Shown here: positions 11,610 to 21,856 of the stretch, in pieces
How the letters are laid out: every line of letters starts with the position of its first letter
Numbering within the stretch: the first letter of the stretch is position 1
Source: Eublepharis macularius
Taxonomy: Eukaryota > Chordata > Lepidosauria > Squamata > Eublepharidae
DNA: 64,000 nt
Direction of reading: 5' to 3'
Assembly (NCBI RefSeq): GCF_028583425.1
Contig: NC_072800.1
Span: 91,915,001-91,979,000 of the forward strand
Made by a program: the position numbers and the translations under genes
The notes under the pieces: generated by a model
Seen by the model: the letters and a program-made list of their open reading frames with translations, nothing else
Told to the model about the DNA's origin: nothing
Databases searched by the model: none

Positions 11610-13169
11610 TCACACAAAGATGGAATGGAGAACCGCTGTGCCCACCGCTGTCTCCTTTCTATCCAGGATGTCCAGCGCATAATGTTTCACGAAGGTATCC
11701 GCCGAGGCCCACGTTGCCGCTCTACAGATGTCGTGAAGAGGAACACCTCTGAGAAGAGCCGCAGACGACGCCTGGGACCTGGTGGAATGGGCACGCACCT
11801 CCAAGGGGCAAGGTAAGTTAGCAGCAGAATAACAAGTCAAAATAGTCTGGACCACCCATCTCGAGATGGTCTGGGACGTAGCCCGTTTCCCCTTATTCTG
11901 CCCCGCAAAACAAACAAATAAGTTAGAATCAAGCCTAAAAGACTTAACCCTATCTAAATAAAACAGGATAGCTCTGCGGACGTCCAAAGAATGAAGAGCT
12001 TTCTCTGCCTCCGAGTTCTGAACTGGAAAGAAAACTGGCAGTATCAGCTCCTGGGACAGATGAAAACGAGACACCACCTTAGGTAAGAACTCTACTTTGG
12101 TACGAAGAACAACCTTCTCAGGGTGTAACTTTAGATAAGGCGGTTCGCAAGATAAAGCCGCCAACTCCCCCACTCTTCTGGCCGAGGTGGCCGCAACTAA
12201 AAAGGCTACTTTCATAGATAAAAAACGTAACGGGCACGAGGCCAAAGGCTCGAACGGTTTGGACATTAGGCGAGCCAAAACTAAAGGCAATGACCATTGT
12301 GGGATCAGAGCCCGAATGGGGGGAAACAAATTATTCAACCCTCGTAAAAACAAACGTGCAGAGTAGTGGGAGAACACAGATTTCTTATCAATAGGAGGAT
12401 GGAAAGCCGAAATAGCTGCTAAATAAACCTTAACTGAACTATTAGACAGGCCTTTCTGTTTAACTTCCCACAAAAACTCCAATATGTCAGAGAGAGGAGC
12501 CAAAAAAGGGTCCAAGGCTCGCTGTCGACACCAGGCCGAAAATTTGTCCCACTTCAAGGCATAGGACTGTCTCGTAGACAGACGTCTAGCGTTAAGCAAG
12601 ACATGCTTTACTGCTGAAGAAAAGGAACCCCCGGTCTGATCAGCCACGCTGTCAGTCTGAGTTTCCCGATGTTGTGGTGAAACACCCCCTCGCAGGACAG
12701 AAGGTCTGGAACTACTGGGAGACTGATGGACTGATTCTGCAAACCCAGGAGGGAGTGAAACCAGGGTTGCCTCGGCCAAAACGGGGCCACCAGGATGACT
12801 GTCGCCCCGTCCCTCTGGATCTTGCTGAGCACCCTGGCTAGCAGCGGGAATGGGGGAAAGGCATAACACAGGGGACCTGACCAACTTAGTTGAAATGCGT
12901 CCCCACGTGACCCTAGGCCTACGCCTCCCCTGGAGCAAAAACATGGGGCCTTGCGATTCTCCGCTGTCGCAAACAGGTCCAGCTCCGGATCCCCCCACCT
13001 GGAAAAAATCGGAGCAAGATACATGTCCTGAAGGGACCACTCGTGGTTGTCCCCTTTTATCCTGCTCAACTGATCCGCCATAGAGTTCTCTACTCCCGGG
13101 ATGTGAACAGCATGCAACCACACAGCATGGTCTATAGCCCACTGCCAAAGCCTCATCGCTTCGGTGCAT
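11610..13169 (-). CDS. DIRS tyrosine recombinase (YR)
   Basis: A 519-codon frame in the young DIRS element; the N-terminal third overlaps the polymerase frame in another register. From about residue 190 it matches the DIRS recombinase: a helical core-binding part (LLNARRLSTRQSYALKWDKF, then the SNSSVKVYLAAISAFH block) and then a catalytic part with an arginine in TSARRVGELAAL, an HSTR (HxxR) box, and a tyrosine in FVKHYALD. This is the R-HxxR-Y set of tyrosine recombinases. Its role is to integrate the circular DNA copy. The real start is uncertain, because in DIRS elements the recombinase is usually expressed from a transcript shared with the polymerase. Confidence 0.88.
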   Translation of the reverse strand: MHRSDEALAVGYRPCCVVACCSHPGSRELYGGSVEQDKRGQPRVVPSGHVSCSDFFQVGGSGAGPVCDSGESQGPMFLLQGRRRPRVTWGRISTKLVRSPVLCLSPIPAASQGAQQDPEGRGDSHPGGPVLAEATLVSLPPGFAESVHQSPSSSRPSVLRGGVSPQHRETQTDSVADQTGGSFSSAVKHVLLNARRLSTRQSYALKWDKFSAWCRQRALDPFLAPLSDILEFLWEVKQKGLSNSSVKVYLAAISAFHPPIDKKSVFSHYSARLFLRGLNNLFPPIRALIPQWSLPLVLARLMSKPFEPLASCPLRFLSMKVAFLVAATSARRVGELAALSCEPPYLKLHPEKVVLRTKVEFLPKVVSRFHLSQELILPVFFPVQNSEAEKALHSLDVRRAILFYLDRVKSFRLDSNLFVCFAGQNKGKRATSQTISRWVVQTILTCYSAANLPCPLEVRAHSTRSQASSAALLRGVPLHDICRAATWASADTFVKHYALDILDRKETAVGTAVLHSIFV

Positions 13170-14446
13170 AGTGCCACAGACGCCGTGCCCCCTTGCTTGT
13201 TGACATAGAACATCGCCGTCGTGTTGTCTGTCAGGACTTGGACGGACTTGTTCTGGACCGCACCTGAAAAGGAGATCAGAGCATAAAAGATCGCCCTTAA
13301 TTCAAGGACATTAATGTGCTCCATACGTTCTGACTCAGACCATAACCCATGAGCATAAGCTCCGTCACAGTGAGCCCCCCAACCAAATAAAGAAGCATCG
13401 GTCGTAACAGATAAATGGGTTTGGCGATGCCCAAATTTCACCCCTCCAAATAGGTTAGAGTCCTCTAACCACCAGTCCAAAGCAGATACCACCCGTCTAG
13501 GGACTGACAATCTCCTATTCTGGGAATCACTACTCGAGGAAAAAACTGAATTAAACCATAATTGGAGAGGTCGCATAAACAGCCTGGCCAAAGGGACCAC
13601 TGCAGTCGTAGAAGCCATGCAACCCAACAAAGTTTGAACAAACTTAGCAGACTGAAAACGACACCTCTTAAGGGTGGAAATGAGCTTCTTAATCTTTGAG
13701 GCGCGCTCTTCAGGCAAGAAACCCGCATTACGCACGCCGTCCAAAATCACCCCTATGAACTGAATGGAGCGAACAGGAGTCAGCTTAGACTTTTTTTGAT
13801 TAACAAAAAGACCCAAACGGAGACATAAGTCCAGGGTGAGAGCCACCTGATTGGACACATCCGCCTCAGACTGACCCACTAGAAGCCAGTCATCTAGGTA
13901 CGGAAAAATGCAACAGCCCTGAAGACGCAGGTGGGCTACTACCACTGCCATACATTTAGTGAATACTCTGGGGGCAGTGGCTAAACCAAAGGGCAAGACC
14001 CTGTATTGGAAAACACGATGGTCATAGGTAAAGCGCAAAAATTTTCTATGGTCTGGGAAAATAGAAATATGAAAGTAAGCGTCCTTTAAATCCAGGACTG
14101 CAAACCAAGAGAAAGGGGGCAGCAAAGTCAAAACCATCTGCAATGTGACCATCTTAAATTTTCGGATCCGTACAAATTTGTTTAGGCCCCGGAGGTCCAG
14201 GATAGGCCTAAGCCCCCCATCTTTTTTCTCCACTAGGAACAGGTTGGAGTAGAAGCCCAACCCAGCTGACTCTGCAGGAATCTCCTCTATCGCTCCTTTT
14301 TGTAAAAGAGCTGAGAGTTCTCCCAAGATTTCTGACCGCGGAACATCCGAAGAAAAAACAGGGAGACACAGGTAGGGTAAACCAACAAATTCAACTTTAT
14401 AACCAAACTGTATTATGGAAAGAACCCAAACATCAGAACAGATCAA
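12608..14446 (-). CDS. DIRS reverse transcriptase / RNase H / methyltransferase-like polyprotein
   Basis: A 612-codon frame in the young DIRS element. The first half is a reverse transcriptase: KKDGGLRPILDLRGLN, then DLKDAYFHI, then LPFGLATAPRVF, then the FPYLDD box with the catalytic aspartates. An RNase H follows (SVTTDAS, INVLELRAI, LTDNTTAMFYVNKQGG). The C-terminal part (ELDLFATAENRKAPCF ... YAFPPFPLLARVLSKI) matches the DAM-like methyltransferase-like domain known from DIRS elements. The 3' part overlaps the recombinase frame by about 560 bases. It copies the element RNA into DNA. Confidence 0.9.
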   Translation of the reverse strand: MICSDVWVLSIIQFGYKVEFVGLPYLCLPVFSSDVPRSEILGELSALLQKGAIEEIPAESAGLGFYSNLFLVEKKDGGLRPILDLRGLNKFVRIRKFKMVTLQMVLTLLPPFSWFAVLDLKDAYFHISIFPDHRKFLRFTYDHRVFQYRVLPFGLATAPRVFTKCMAVVVAHLRLQGCCIFPYLDDWLLVGQSEADVSNQVALTLDLCLRLGLFVNQKKSKLTPVRSIQFIGVILDGVRNAGFLPEERASKIKKLISTLKRCRFQSAKFVQTLLGCMASTTAVVPLARLFMRPLQLWFNSVFSSSSDSQNRRLSVPRRVVSALDWWLEDSNLFGGVKFGHRQTHLSVTTDASLFGWGAHCDGAYAHGLWSESERMEHINVLELRAIFYALISFSGAVQNKSVQVLTDNTTAMFYVNKQGGTASVALCTEAMRLWQWAIDHAVWLHAVHIPGVENSMADQLSRIKGDNHEWSLQDMYLAPIFSRWGDPELDLFATAENRKAPCFCSRGGVGLGSRGDAFQLSWSGPLCYAFPPFPLLARVLSKIQRDGATVILVAPFWPRQPWFHSLLGLQNQSISLPVVPDLLSCEGVFHHNIGKLRLTAWLIRPGVPFLQQ

Positions 14447-14509
14447 ATTCCAGGAACTCCAGAAAGCGCTAAGCCTGTCCCCAAAAAAGGGATCAGGTCC
14501 CTGTGATAG

Positions 14510-16612
14510 TCAGAACTGTTTTTGTGATTGGCTCTGATCTTTAGGTTGATGTTGCTGAGAGCCAGTCCTAGGACGCTGGCCCTGCCTCCGTCTAGGGAAG
14601 GAAGCCTGCGGGCTCTGGTAGGGTCGGTGTGGCTGGTACGCATACCCCTGGTAGGGCTGATAACGATGTTGTCTGCCACGCTGGAAGGAACGGTAATACG
14701 GACGAGAGGATTGCTGTGGGGCCTGATGCAGTACCCCATACGAACGAGCCGTCAGGCGGTCGGTTCTCTTCTTTGAAAGATATTCATCGGTCTTTTCCGA
14801 GAACAGCGTGGTGCCTTCGAACGGCAAATCCTCCACCTTATTTCTCGTCTCAGCAGGGAGGGCAGTTGTACGAAGCCATGCGTACCTGCGCAAGACCACA
14901 GAGGAGAGAAGAGATCTGGCAGCTGTGTCCGCCATACTCCTGCCAGCATTGATTTGATGCCTGGACAAACGGACAGCCTCTTCTTGTATGACCCTAAGGA
15001 GAGTACGCTGCTCCTCAGGAATCTTAGGAAGGAAGGAAGCCACCTTCTTCCACAAAAACAATTGGTATGCCGACATCATGGCTGCATAATTAGCCACCTT
15101 AATGCCAAACGTGGCAGAGGTATACAGCTTTCTACCCATGCTGTCAATCTTTCTGCTGTCCTTGTCAGCTGGAGCTGAAGAGGAACCCTGGCGAGAACGA
15201 GCCTGCATTTCCTCAGTCACAAGTGACGACGGAGGTGGATGCACTGCTAGAAAGGAATGCACATCGTCCTTGGTCTTGTAAAGGCTCTCCACCTTCCTGT
15301 TAGTAGCGGTAGCTGATGCCGGTCTCGACTGAAGTTTCTTCCACATATCAGCAAACCCTTCAATAAGGGGGAAAGCAATCGAGGGAGTAGACCCCGAATA
15401 GATATGCTGTAGAATCTTGTCAGTAAATTTGGATTCAGTCGACGTGACCTCCAAATCCAGAGCCTTGGCCATTCTCTGAAGAAGCTCATTATAGGCTCGG
15501 AAATCATCGGTTGGGGAAGCCTCCTCCGAGGGCCCAATTTCTCTCTCCGGAGAGTCCGACAACGGGGATTCACTGTACCGAGCTCGGCTCCGAGGAGACA
15601 CCACCTCCGAGGGACGGGGTGTATAATCACGACCAGCATAGGAACCGGCTCTGGGTGACGGCGACAGAGAGACCCTCCGATAACGTTGGTCCGAGAAGTA
15701 TGAGTCTTCTCTAGTATAAGAGCGGGTACCTGGATCGTCCCGGCCCCGACTACCTCTAGACCGGCTTCGATAAGAACAGCGGGAACTCCGGTCAAAGGAG
15801 CGGGCTTGTCGGCTCCCAGTGGAACGAATCGAGCCCGACTCATATGACGTCGATCGAGGCCGACCCGATGGTGTAGGGGGCTTGTCGATCGGAACCACAT
15901 CCACCTCTTGGATCGCCCCCGGCGGAGGAGTCTTGGAAGGAGGACGATCAGCGGACTCATCGCGTCTCTCCGACGGAGCCGGGGTAGGACCGGTCGGAAC
16001 CGAGGACGAAGAGGTAAGCAGGGTCTCTAACACTGCCCTATCATGTTTGCTGGAATGTTTACGCTTCTTCTTCTTCTTTTCAGGCTCGGTTCTGGTAGGT
16101 GACTTCGAAGTCGGATCCGAAGCCCTCGGATCCGATATCTCTCGGGGAGCCGGTGGGATCGTCTTCGGACCCGAGGTAGCCCTGTCACCGCTGACCTCAC
16201 GGGTAGGTGGAGTACAGACCGCCGACGAAGTTGAAGGAGGTCGACTCCGAACGGTTCTCGGAGCCGAAGCTGTCGGTTCCGACGAACTCCGAGCCGGGGC
16301 CGAACGACTTGGGGACGGATTGGAACGCGGAGTTCTAGCAACCGACGTCTCCGAGAGAGGACGGGAAGGCGCAGCCGGTGCAGAAGAGGACTTCGGCGGA
16401 GGATCCTCTACCGACATTGCCCGCTGCCAGAGGGAGGCATGCAATCGATCCGCCCGCTCGGCCCGCGCCTTGGAGGTAAACGCACGGCAATGTTTACACG
16501 CCTGAACATTGTGCGTTTCTCCAAGACAGTAAAGACAAATAGAATGGCCATCCGACCTTGTCATTTTGCGGTTACAGGTCTCACAACGCTTGAACAAGGC
16601 CGTCTCAGCCAT
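14510..16612 (-). CDS. DIRS Gag-like protein
   Basis: A 700-codon frame at the 5' end of the young DIRS element. The N-terminus has a cysteine-rich cluster (C10-x2-C13 ... CLYC ... CKHC, residues about 10-43) that could bind zinc. Then comes a long Ser/Pro/Arg-rich low-complexity stretch (about 65-350), a conserved helical region (about 370-600) and a Gln/Arg/Tyr-rich basic tail. The layout and position fit the DIRS first frame, thought to be the structural, nucleic-acid-binding protein. The old copy on the right has the same N-terminal cluster. Confidence 0.85.
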   Translation of the reverse strand: MAETALFKRCETCNRKMTRSDGHSICLYCLGETHNVQACKHCRAFTSKARAERADRLHASLWQRAMSVEDPPPKSSSAPAAPSRPLSETSVARTPRSNPSPSRSAPARSSSEPTASAPRTVRSRPPSTSSAVCTPPTREVSGDRATSGPKTIPPAPREISDPRASDPTSKSPTRTEPEKKKKKRKHSSKHDRAVLETLLTSSSSVPTGPTPAPSERRDESADRPPSKTPPPGAIQEVDVVPIDKPPTPSGRPRSTSYESGSIRSTGSRQARSFDRSSRCSYRSRSRGSRGRDDPGTRSYTREDSYFSDQRYRRVSLSPSPRAGSYAGRDYTPRPSEVVSPRSRARYSESPLSDSPEREIGPSEEASPTDDFRAYNELLQRMAKALDLEVTSTESKFTDKILQHIYSGSTPSIAFPLIEGFADMWKKLQSRPASATATNRKVESLYKTKDDVHSFLAVHPPPSSLVTEEMQARSRQGSSSAPADKDSRKIDSMGRKLYTSATFGIKVANYAAMMSAYQLFLWKKVASFLPKIPEEQRTLLRVIQEEAVRLSRHQINAGRSMADTAARSLLSSVVLRRYAWLRTTALPAETRNKVEDLPFEGTTLFSEKTDEYLSKKRTDRLTARSYGVLHQAPQQSSRPYYRSFQRGRQHRYQPYQGYAYQPHRPYQSPQASFPRRRQGQRPRTGSQQHQPKDQSQSQKQF

Positions 16613-16645
16613 CGCGACGAAGGAAGAGCAAGAACCTCAACGATC

Positions 16646-16814
16646 GGCGGCGAAAGAGAAACTGAGGGTATGTGAGGGGCGCTCCGCCTCCTAGGAGCCG
16701 TTTCGGCGGGAAAGCGGCCGCGCATGCGCGATTGGAGGCTGGAGCGCCCCCTAGTGGTTTAGAGCTATAAAAATCTCCGGTATCGGCAGGCCTGCGCGTG
16801 CGCAGTCCCATGTG
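16646..16814. repeat. right inverted terminal repeat of the young DIRS element
   Basis: Reverse complement of 11,257-11,425 with about one difference noticed. It lies just upstream of the Gag-like start, so it should hold the sense promoter. A TATA-like 'ctataaaaatc' (about 16,765) reads outward on the plus strand. Confidence 0.9.
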
Positions 16815-16841
16815 GGACTGCACAGGAAGACCGTAGATGAA

Positions 16842-17758
16842 CAGAAGTTACAGCTAAGTGCCACTCTGTTTTCAGTCGGTCTTCTGGTGCAGTCCCACAT
16901 GGGAGATTAACAAGCCACTCACCTAAAATGGTGGGTAGGTTCTCATCTGAAGAGACTGGAGTGCCGCTTGGCCCACTGCAGCCTCTTTTCTTGTTAGCGA
17001 CATCCAGTGTGTAGTGCTTGACAAAGGTGTCTGGAGATGCCCACGTGGCTGCTCTGCAGATGTCGCGAAGAGCGACCCCTCCGAGGAGTGCTGCCGAGGC
17101 TGCAGGACAAGGTAAGTTTTTATAGCAGAGTTGTATGGCATGAATGGGCCATTTGGAAATAGTTTGAGATGTGGTTGCTTTCCCTTTTTTTAAGTCCAGC
17201 ATAACATACAAACAGGTGTTTGTCCATCTGAAACAACGAGGTAGGGTGCAAGTAGAAGAGGAGCGCCCTGCGGACGTATAAGGTATGCAATCTTTTTTCA
17301 GGTTCCGAGTCAGGGGATGGGAAAAAACTGGCAAAACTATTGCCTGTGACAAATGAAAGCTAGTGACAACTTTGGGGAGAAATTCTAAGCTGGGTCTCAA
17401 CCCAGCTGACCCTTCTAACAGAAGTGATGGCCACAAGAAAAGGCAGTTTCATCGTCAGGAACCATAGATGGCATGAAGCCAGTGGTTCGAAAGGTGGAAG
17501 CATTAATTTAGCCAATTCGAGATGAAGGGACCATTGGGGTACTACATGTGTCATTCTGGGAAACATGTTTTGCAGACCTTTGAGGAACAGTTTGGCTGCG
17601 TGATGAGAGAATATGGGTCTCCTGTCAATGGGGGCATGAAATGCTGATACTGCTGCAAAATAAACTTTGATGGAGGAGTTAGACAAAGCCTCGTGCTTTA
17701 AACTAGAGGAAAGAGTCTGAAAGTGTCCCTGGACAGATGAACCAGTCAGTGGAACCAA
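16842..17758 (-). mobile_element. old DIRS element: ICR half and tyrosine recombinase remnant
   Basis: The left edge continues the old element's internal complementary region after the insert. The rest is a broken tyrosine recombinase with the same blocks as the young copy (SNSSIKVYFAAVSAFH, CRAATWASPDTFVKHY). It is a fossil. Confidence 0.8.
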
Positions 17759-17828
17759 AGCTGGTGTGGCCAGAAGGGAGTGACTACTATGGCACTGGTT
17801 TTGTCTGCCTGAATTTTGCCTACAGTTC

Positions 17829-19474
17829 TCACGATAAGAGGGATAGAAGGGAAGGCATACAAATGCCTGTCCACATGAGCTCGGAAGCGTCTCCTACAGA
17901 GGTGGTGTCTAGGCCCTCTCTGGAGCAAAAGCAGGTGCCTTCCGATTTTCCTCCGTGGCAAACAGGTCCACATTGGGAAAACCCCATATCTGAAAAACCT
18001 CGTGTAGGTACTGGTCCTGCAGGGACCACTCGTGGTTGGGTGATGCCAGTCTGCTTAGCCTGACGACGATGACATTGTCTGTCCCTGGAATATGCACCAC
18101 TGGCAGTGCAATATGCCTGTTGCTGGCCCATTCCCACAGGCGAATGGCCTCCTTGCAAAGCATCCTGCTGGTTCACATAGAACATTGCCATCGAGTTGTC
18201 AGTGAAGATGAGGATGTTCTTCCCTGTGATCATATCTAAGAACAAAGTAGGGGCATAGCTAACGGCTCTTAGTTCTAACACGTTAACATGCAATCTCTTG
18301 ACATCTGACTGCTACAGCCCGTGCGTGAGGCTATCGCCACAGGATGCACCCCAACCTACCATGGAAGCATCTGTAGTGATGGTGACATCTATGCTTGGTG
18401 ACCCAAAACTTTCCCCGGCAAAAAGGTGGTCATCCTGAAGCCACCATGTCAGGGCTCTAACCACTGACCTAGATAGGGTGAACATCTTACTATGGGGATG
18501 TAAGAGGCTTATAAATAGAAAGAAACCATAGCTGAAGGGTTCTCATGTGTAGTCTTGCTAATGGAACTATGGCCGTGGTAGCTGCCATGAGCCCCAGAAG
18601 GGTCAGAACAGTAATGACTGGCTGAAATCTATTTCTGCATATAACTCGAACCATATATTGTATCCTTTAAGCTCTATCTGAAGGTAGGAAGGCCCTATTG
18701 AGAGACCCATCGAAGATGGCACCTATGAATTGGACCCTTCTGCTTGGCTCAAGGTGAGACTTTTTTAGGTTTAGAACCAATCCAAGGTTCTGGCAATGCT
18801 GAATAGTGAGTTGTACATGGGATCGGAGCAGGGACTCAGAAGCTGCGGCTATGAGCCAGTCGTCTAAAATAAGGGTATATGGAACAACCCTGAGTCCTCA
18901 AGTAGGCAACAACAGGCGCCAAACGTTTAATGAACACTCTGGGTACCATAGCAAGCCCGAAGGGTAACACCTGGTACTGGTAAATATTTCCATGGAGGGT
19001 GAACCTCAGGAATTTTCTAAAAGAGGGGTGGATAGGAATATGAAAGTAAGCATCTTTTAGGTCAATCACTGAGAACCAGGAATCTGGTGGTAGTAATTGT
19101 ATGACCGTGTGAAGGGTAACCATTTGAAATCTACCGACAGAGATGTAGGTGTTTAGATCCCTGAGGTCCAGAATAGGTCTGAGACCTCCATCCTTCTTTT
19201 GAACCAGGAAGAATCTGGAATAAAAGCCCCAAGGGCAGTCATCTAGGGAAACACGTTGGATTGCCCCTTTCTCCAATAGTGTTGTTAACTCCTGCATCAA
19301 TTCTGGGGAGGACCCTTGGGTAGAGTGACGAGGGAGACTCAGAGGCAGGAAAGAGTTAAATTCAACTTTATAACCAGATGAAACTATATCCAAAACCCAA
19401 ACATCAGAAGTAAATTTAAGCCATTCGGCAAAAAAGAACGATAGCCTGTCCCCAAATACAACTGAGCAACCCAA
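17829..19474 (-). mobile_element. old DIRS element: RT/RNase H remnant
   Basis: Broken polymerase region. Recognisable blocks are KKDGGLRPILDLRDLN and DLKDAYFHI at the right and VNVLELRAVSYA, FTDNSMAMFYVNQQ and VDLFATEENRKAP at the left. Same order as in the young element. It is a fossil. Confidence 0.82.
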
Positions 19475-19476
19475 TT

Positions 19477-21584
19477 CTAGTCAGAATAGTTTGCTATGTT
19501 GGTTGGATTCCTTGTTTGAGGAGGAGTTGTGGCCTTGTTTTTGGTTAGACCTCTGTCTTTGATGGGTGCCCTGTTGGGCAGGACTCTGTCAGTTCTGCGG
19601 ATACTGGTAAGACTGGTATCTGCAGTAATGGTTCCGATAAGACTGCTGCTTATAATGCTGTCTGTACAGCTGGTACTGCGCTGGCTGCTGTCATGGCAGC
19701 AGAACTCCGTACGAATGAGCAGTCTGCCTAACCTTTTTTTTTTCTTGGAATAGGTCAACATCCGTTTATTGGGGGAAAAGGGTTTGCCCCTCAAAGGGGA
19801 GATCTTCAACTGGCTCTAGTTTCAAGTGGCAGAGCGGTGGACCTTAGCCACGTGTGTCACCTCAGGATGATAGCAGATGCTGAAGTTCTGGTGGAGGAGT
19901 CTGCAACACTCCGGCCAGTATTAATCTGTTGAATGGAAAGTTGTAATGCCTCCTCCTGCAGGACCCGAGCAAGTGACTGTTGGTCTTCATGTAGGCTATT
20001 AAGAAAGCTTATTATCTTGTTCCATAGAAAAATCTGATAGGCCCCCATAATGGCGATGTAATTGGCCATCTTTATGTTGAGGGCTGAAGAAGTATAAATC
20101 TTCCTGCCCAGACCATCTAACTTCTTGCCCTCCTAGTCAGTGGGGGTTAAATGGGAACCTTGGCGATGCTTTGACTGGAGTTCTTCCGTCACCAGGGGAA
20201 AGGGGTGGGTGGGTTTTATACCACCCTTCTATTTTCTTTGAGGTAGCAGGTAAGGAAGCTGGCTTCTCGCACAATGAGATCAGCTCAGTAAAGCCTTCAA
20301 TAATAGGAAAGGCTATGGTGGACGGGGTAGATGAGTATAGGTATTGCAATATCTTGTCCTTAGGCTTCAGTTCCAAGGCCGAAATATCGAAGTCTAAGCC
20401 CTTAGTTATACGAACCAACTGCTCAGAATAAAGGCGAAAATCATCACTCGAAGAGAATCGTTGATATTAGATCAGATCAGATATTAGAGCTTCACCTGCA
20501 GCCCGTTCTATGGGTGTACTTGGGCTCTTATCCTGTTGTGAGTCGGGAGGAGGGTCTGGTAGTCGGAACGACATAGAAGACATAGGGAGGTAGTAAGGAT
20601 TCCTGTGTCTCTTAGGTGGAGAGGGTTCCTCATAAGCAGAGGATGTTGAGTGAGCTCTATACGGCTCTCCCATGTCAATGCCATACACAGAAGTGGCATG
20701 CTGGTGAAACCAGGGGCTACTGGTATGTGAACAGGAAGATAGAGAAGACACCAGACCTTGGTCACAGCTCAGTCTGTCAGATGGCAGATTGGGTAATTCA
20801 CCCTCCTCCGTGGAAGAGCAAAGGGAACGAGATGCCAAGTGTACACTTATTGGGTCCTTGGAGTTTGAGTGAGGAGTGGTTCCGGTGGAATAGCCTCAGT
20901 GGCTGTAGACTTAGTCACTTGCAAAGTCTTTTGGTTATGAGACTTGGATTTGGCCTTCTTCTTAGGTGGTTCACCGGCTTGAAGGTCTGGTTCTGATAAT
21001 GGATTTGGGAGTGCCGCAGCTGGTGGTGTCGGTTCATACCAACGGGTTGAACCTGAGTGATGCTTGCTCTTTTTAGTCTTAATCGGATTTGAGGAGTCCC
21101 TTGAAGGCAAGGCCAACCGGGATTGCCAGCTCGCTGATCTGCCATGCGGGGTCTGAGTCCTAGAGGATGGGCGCTGGGGCGGAGTCAGATTTAATGGATC
21201 CGAGGGATGCTGTGTAGCAGGTGAAGTTGACGTGCTCAGAGTCAAATGTTTCTGACTCCTGTGCCCATTTGGATCCGAGATCGCATCTGCAGATGACTTT
21301 GATAGTTCCAATGGAATCAAATCCGAGCTTGCGGCCAGCTCTGACAAGGCAGAGGATTTTGCTGCTTCAGAGACAAAATCTGTTGGGATTGACAGCATCC
21401 ACTTCCACAGCATTGCTTTAAGTCTCGCCTCCCTCTCCGTCCACGCCTTGGATGTAAATTTTTGATAATGCTTATATGCGGGCACATTATGGCCCTCTCC
21501 TAGGCAGAGGCATAAATCGTGACCATCTGTATGGGTCATCTTAGTAGAGCAGATTGTGAGTTTAAACAAAGCCTTTTCTGCCAT
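19477..21584 (-). mobile_element. old DIRS element: Gag-like remnant
   Basis: Begins at the right with MAEKALFKL, close to the young element's MAETALFKR, followed by the same cysteine-containing region and Ser/Pro-rich stretch. Broken in several places. It is a fossil. Confidence 0.8.
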
Positions 21585-21856
21585 TATTTTGCAGATGAAA
21601 GTTGTTCCCGCTCAAAAGAAGATGACGACAGGAACAAGCTGTTTAGAACCTCTTCAGTTAGTGGTGAAAGAGGAACTGAGGGCGTAGCGGCGGTGTCCTC
21701 CCAGAAGGCGAGGATTTTGGGCAGGAAATGTTTGTGCATGCGCCTGGGAGGACAGATGCCCCCTTCATGGTTTTTTAAAGCTATACAGACCTCACTGTTT
21801 GGGAGGCCTGCACATGCGCAGCCCCCATGTGGGACTGCACCAGAAGACCGACAATG

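Larger units (their letters stand above)
11199..16841 (-). mobile_element. young, whole-looking DIRS-like YR retrotransposon
   Basis: About 5.64 kb, read right to left. The parts in order are: right inverted terminal repeat, Gag-like frame, RT/RNase H/methyltransferase-like frame, tyrosine recombinase frame overlapping it, internal complementary region, left inverted terminal repeat. Terminal repeats 11,257-11,425 and 16,646-16,814 are inverted and close to identical. All three long frames are open and the element looks whole, so insertion is recent. DIRS elements replicate through a circular intermediate and integrate with a tyrosine recombinase instead of a DDE integrase, which is why there are no LTRs and no usual target duplication. 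The same five bases, ATGAA, mark both borders (11,199-11,203 and 16,837-16,841). Confidence 0.93.
10893..21856 (-). mobile_element. old DIRS-like YR retrotransposon, interrupted by a younger one
   Basis: A decayed DIRS-family element in two pieces, about 10,893-11,203 and 16,842-21,856 (about 5.3 kb together). The gap is filled by a younger relative. Inverted terminal repeats lie near 10,930-11,130 and 21,670-21,856. Between them, reading leftward, are remnants of a Gag-like region, a reverse transcriptase/RNase H region and a tyrosine recombinase. The coding parts carry roughly ten breaks, so this is a fossil. An internal complementary region is recognisable: 11,173-11,202 is the reverse complement of the left terminus 10,930-10,959 (two mismatches in 30), and 16,875-16,903 is the perfect 29-base reverse complement of 21,824-21,852. 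It is clearly older than its insert. Confidence 0.85.

Noticed and set aside
15247-15960. 237-codon minus-strand frame in another register of the Gag-like region
   Set aside because: Same strand but off-frame to the 700-codon Gag-like frame, with no recognisable domain. A compositional shadow.
15819-16505. 228-codon plus-strand frame across the young DIRS element
   Set aside because: It is antisense to the Gag-like frame in a GC-rich, low-complexity region. Its Gly/Glu-rich composition mirrors the Ser/Pro/Arg-rich sense frame.
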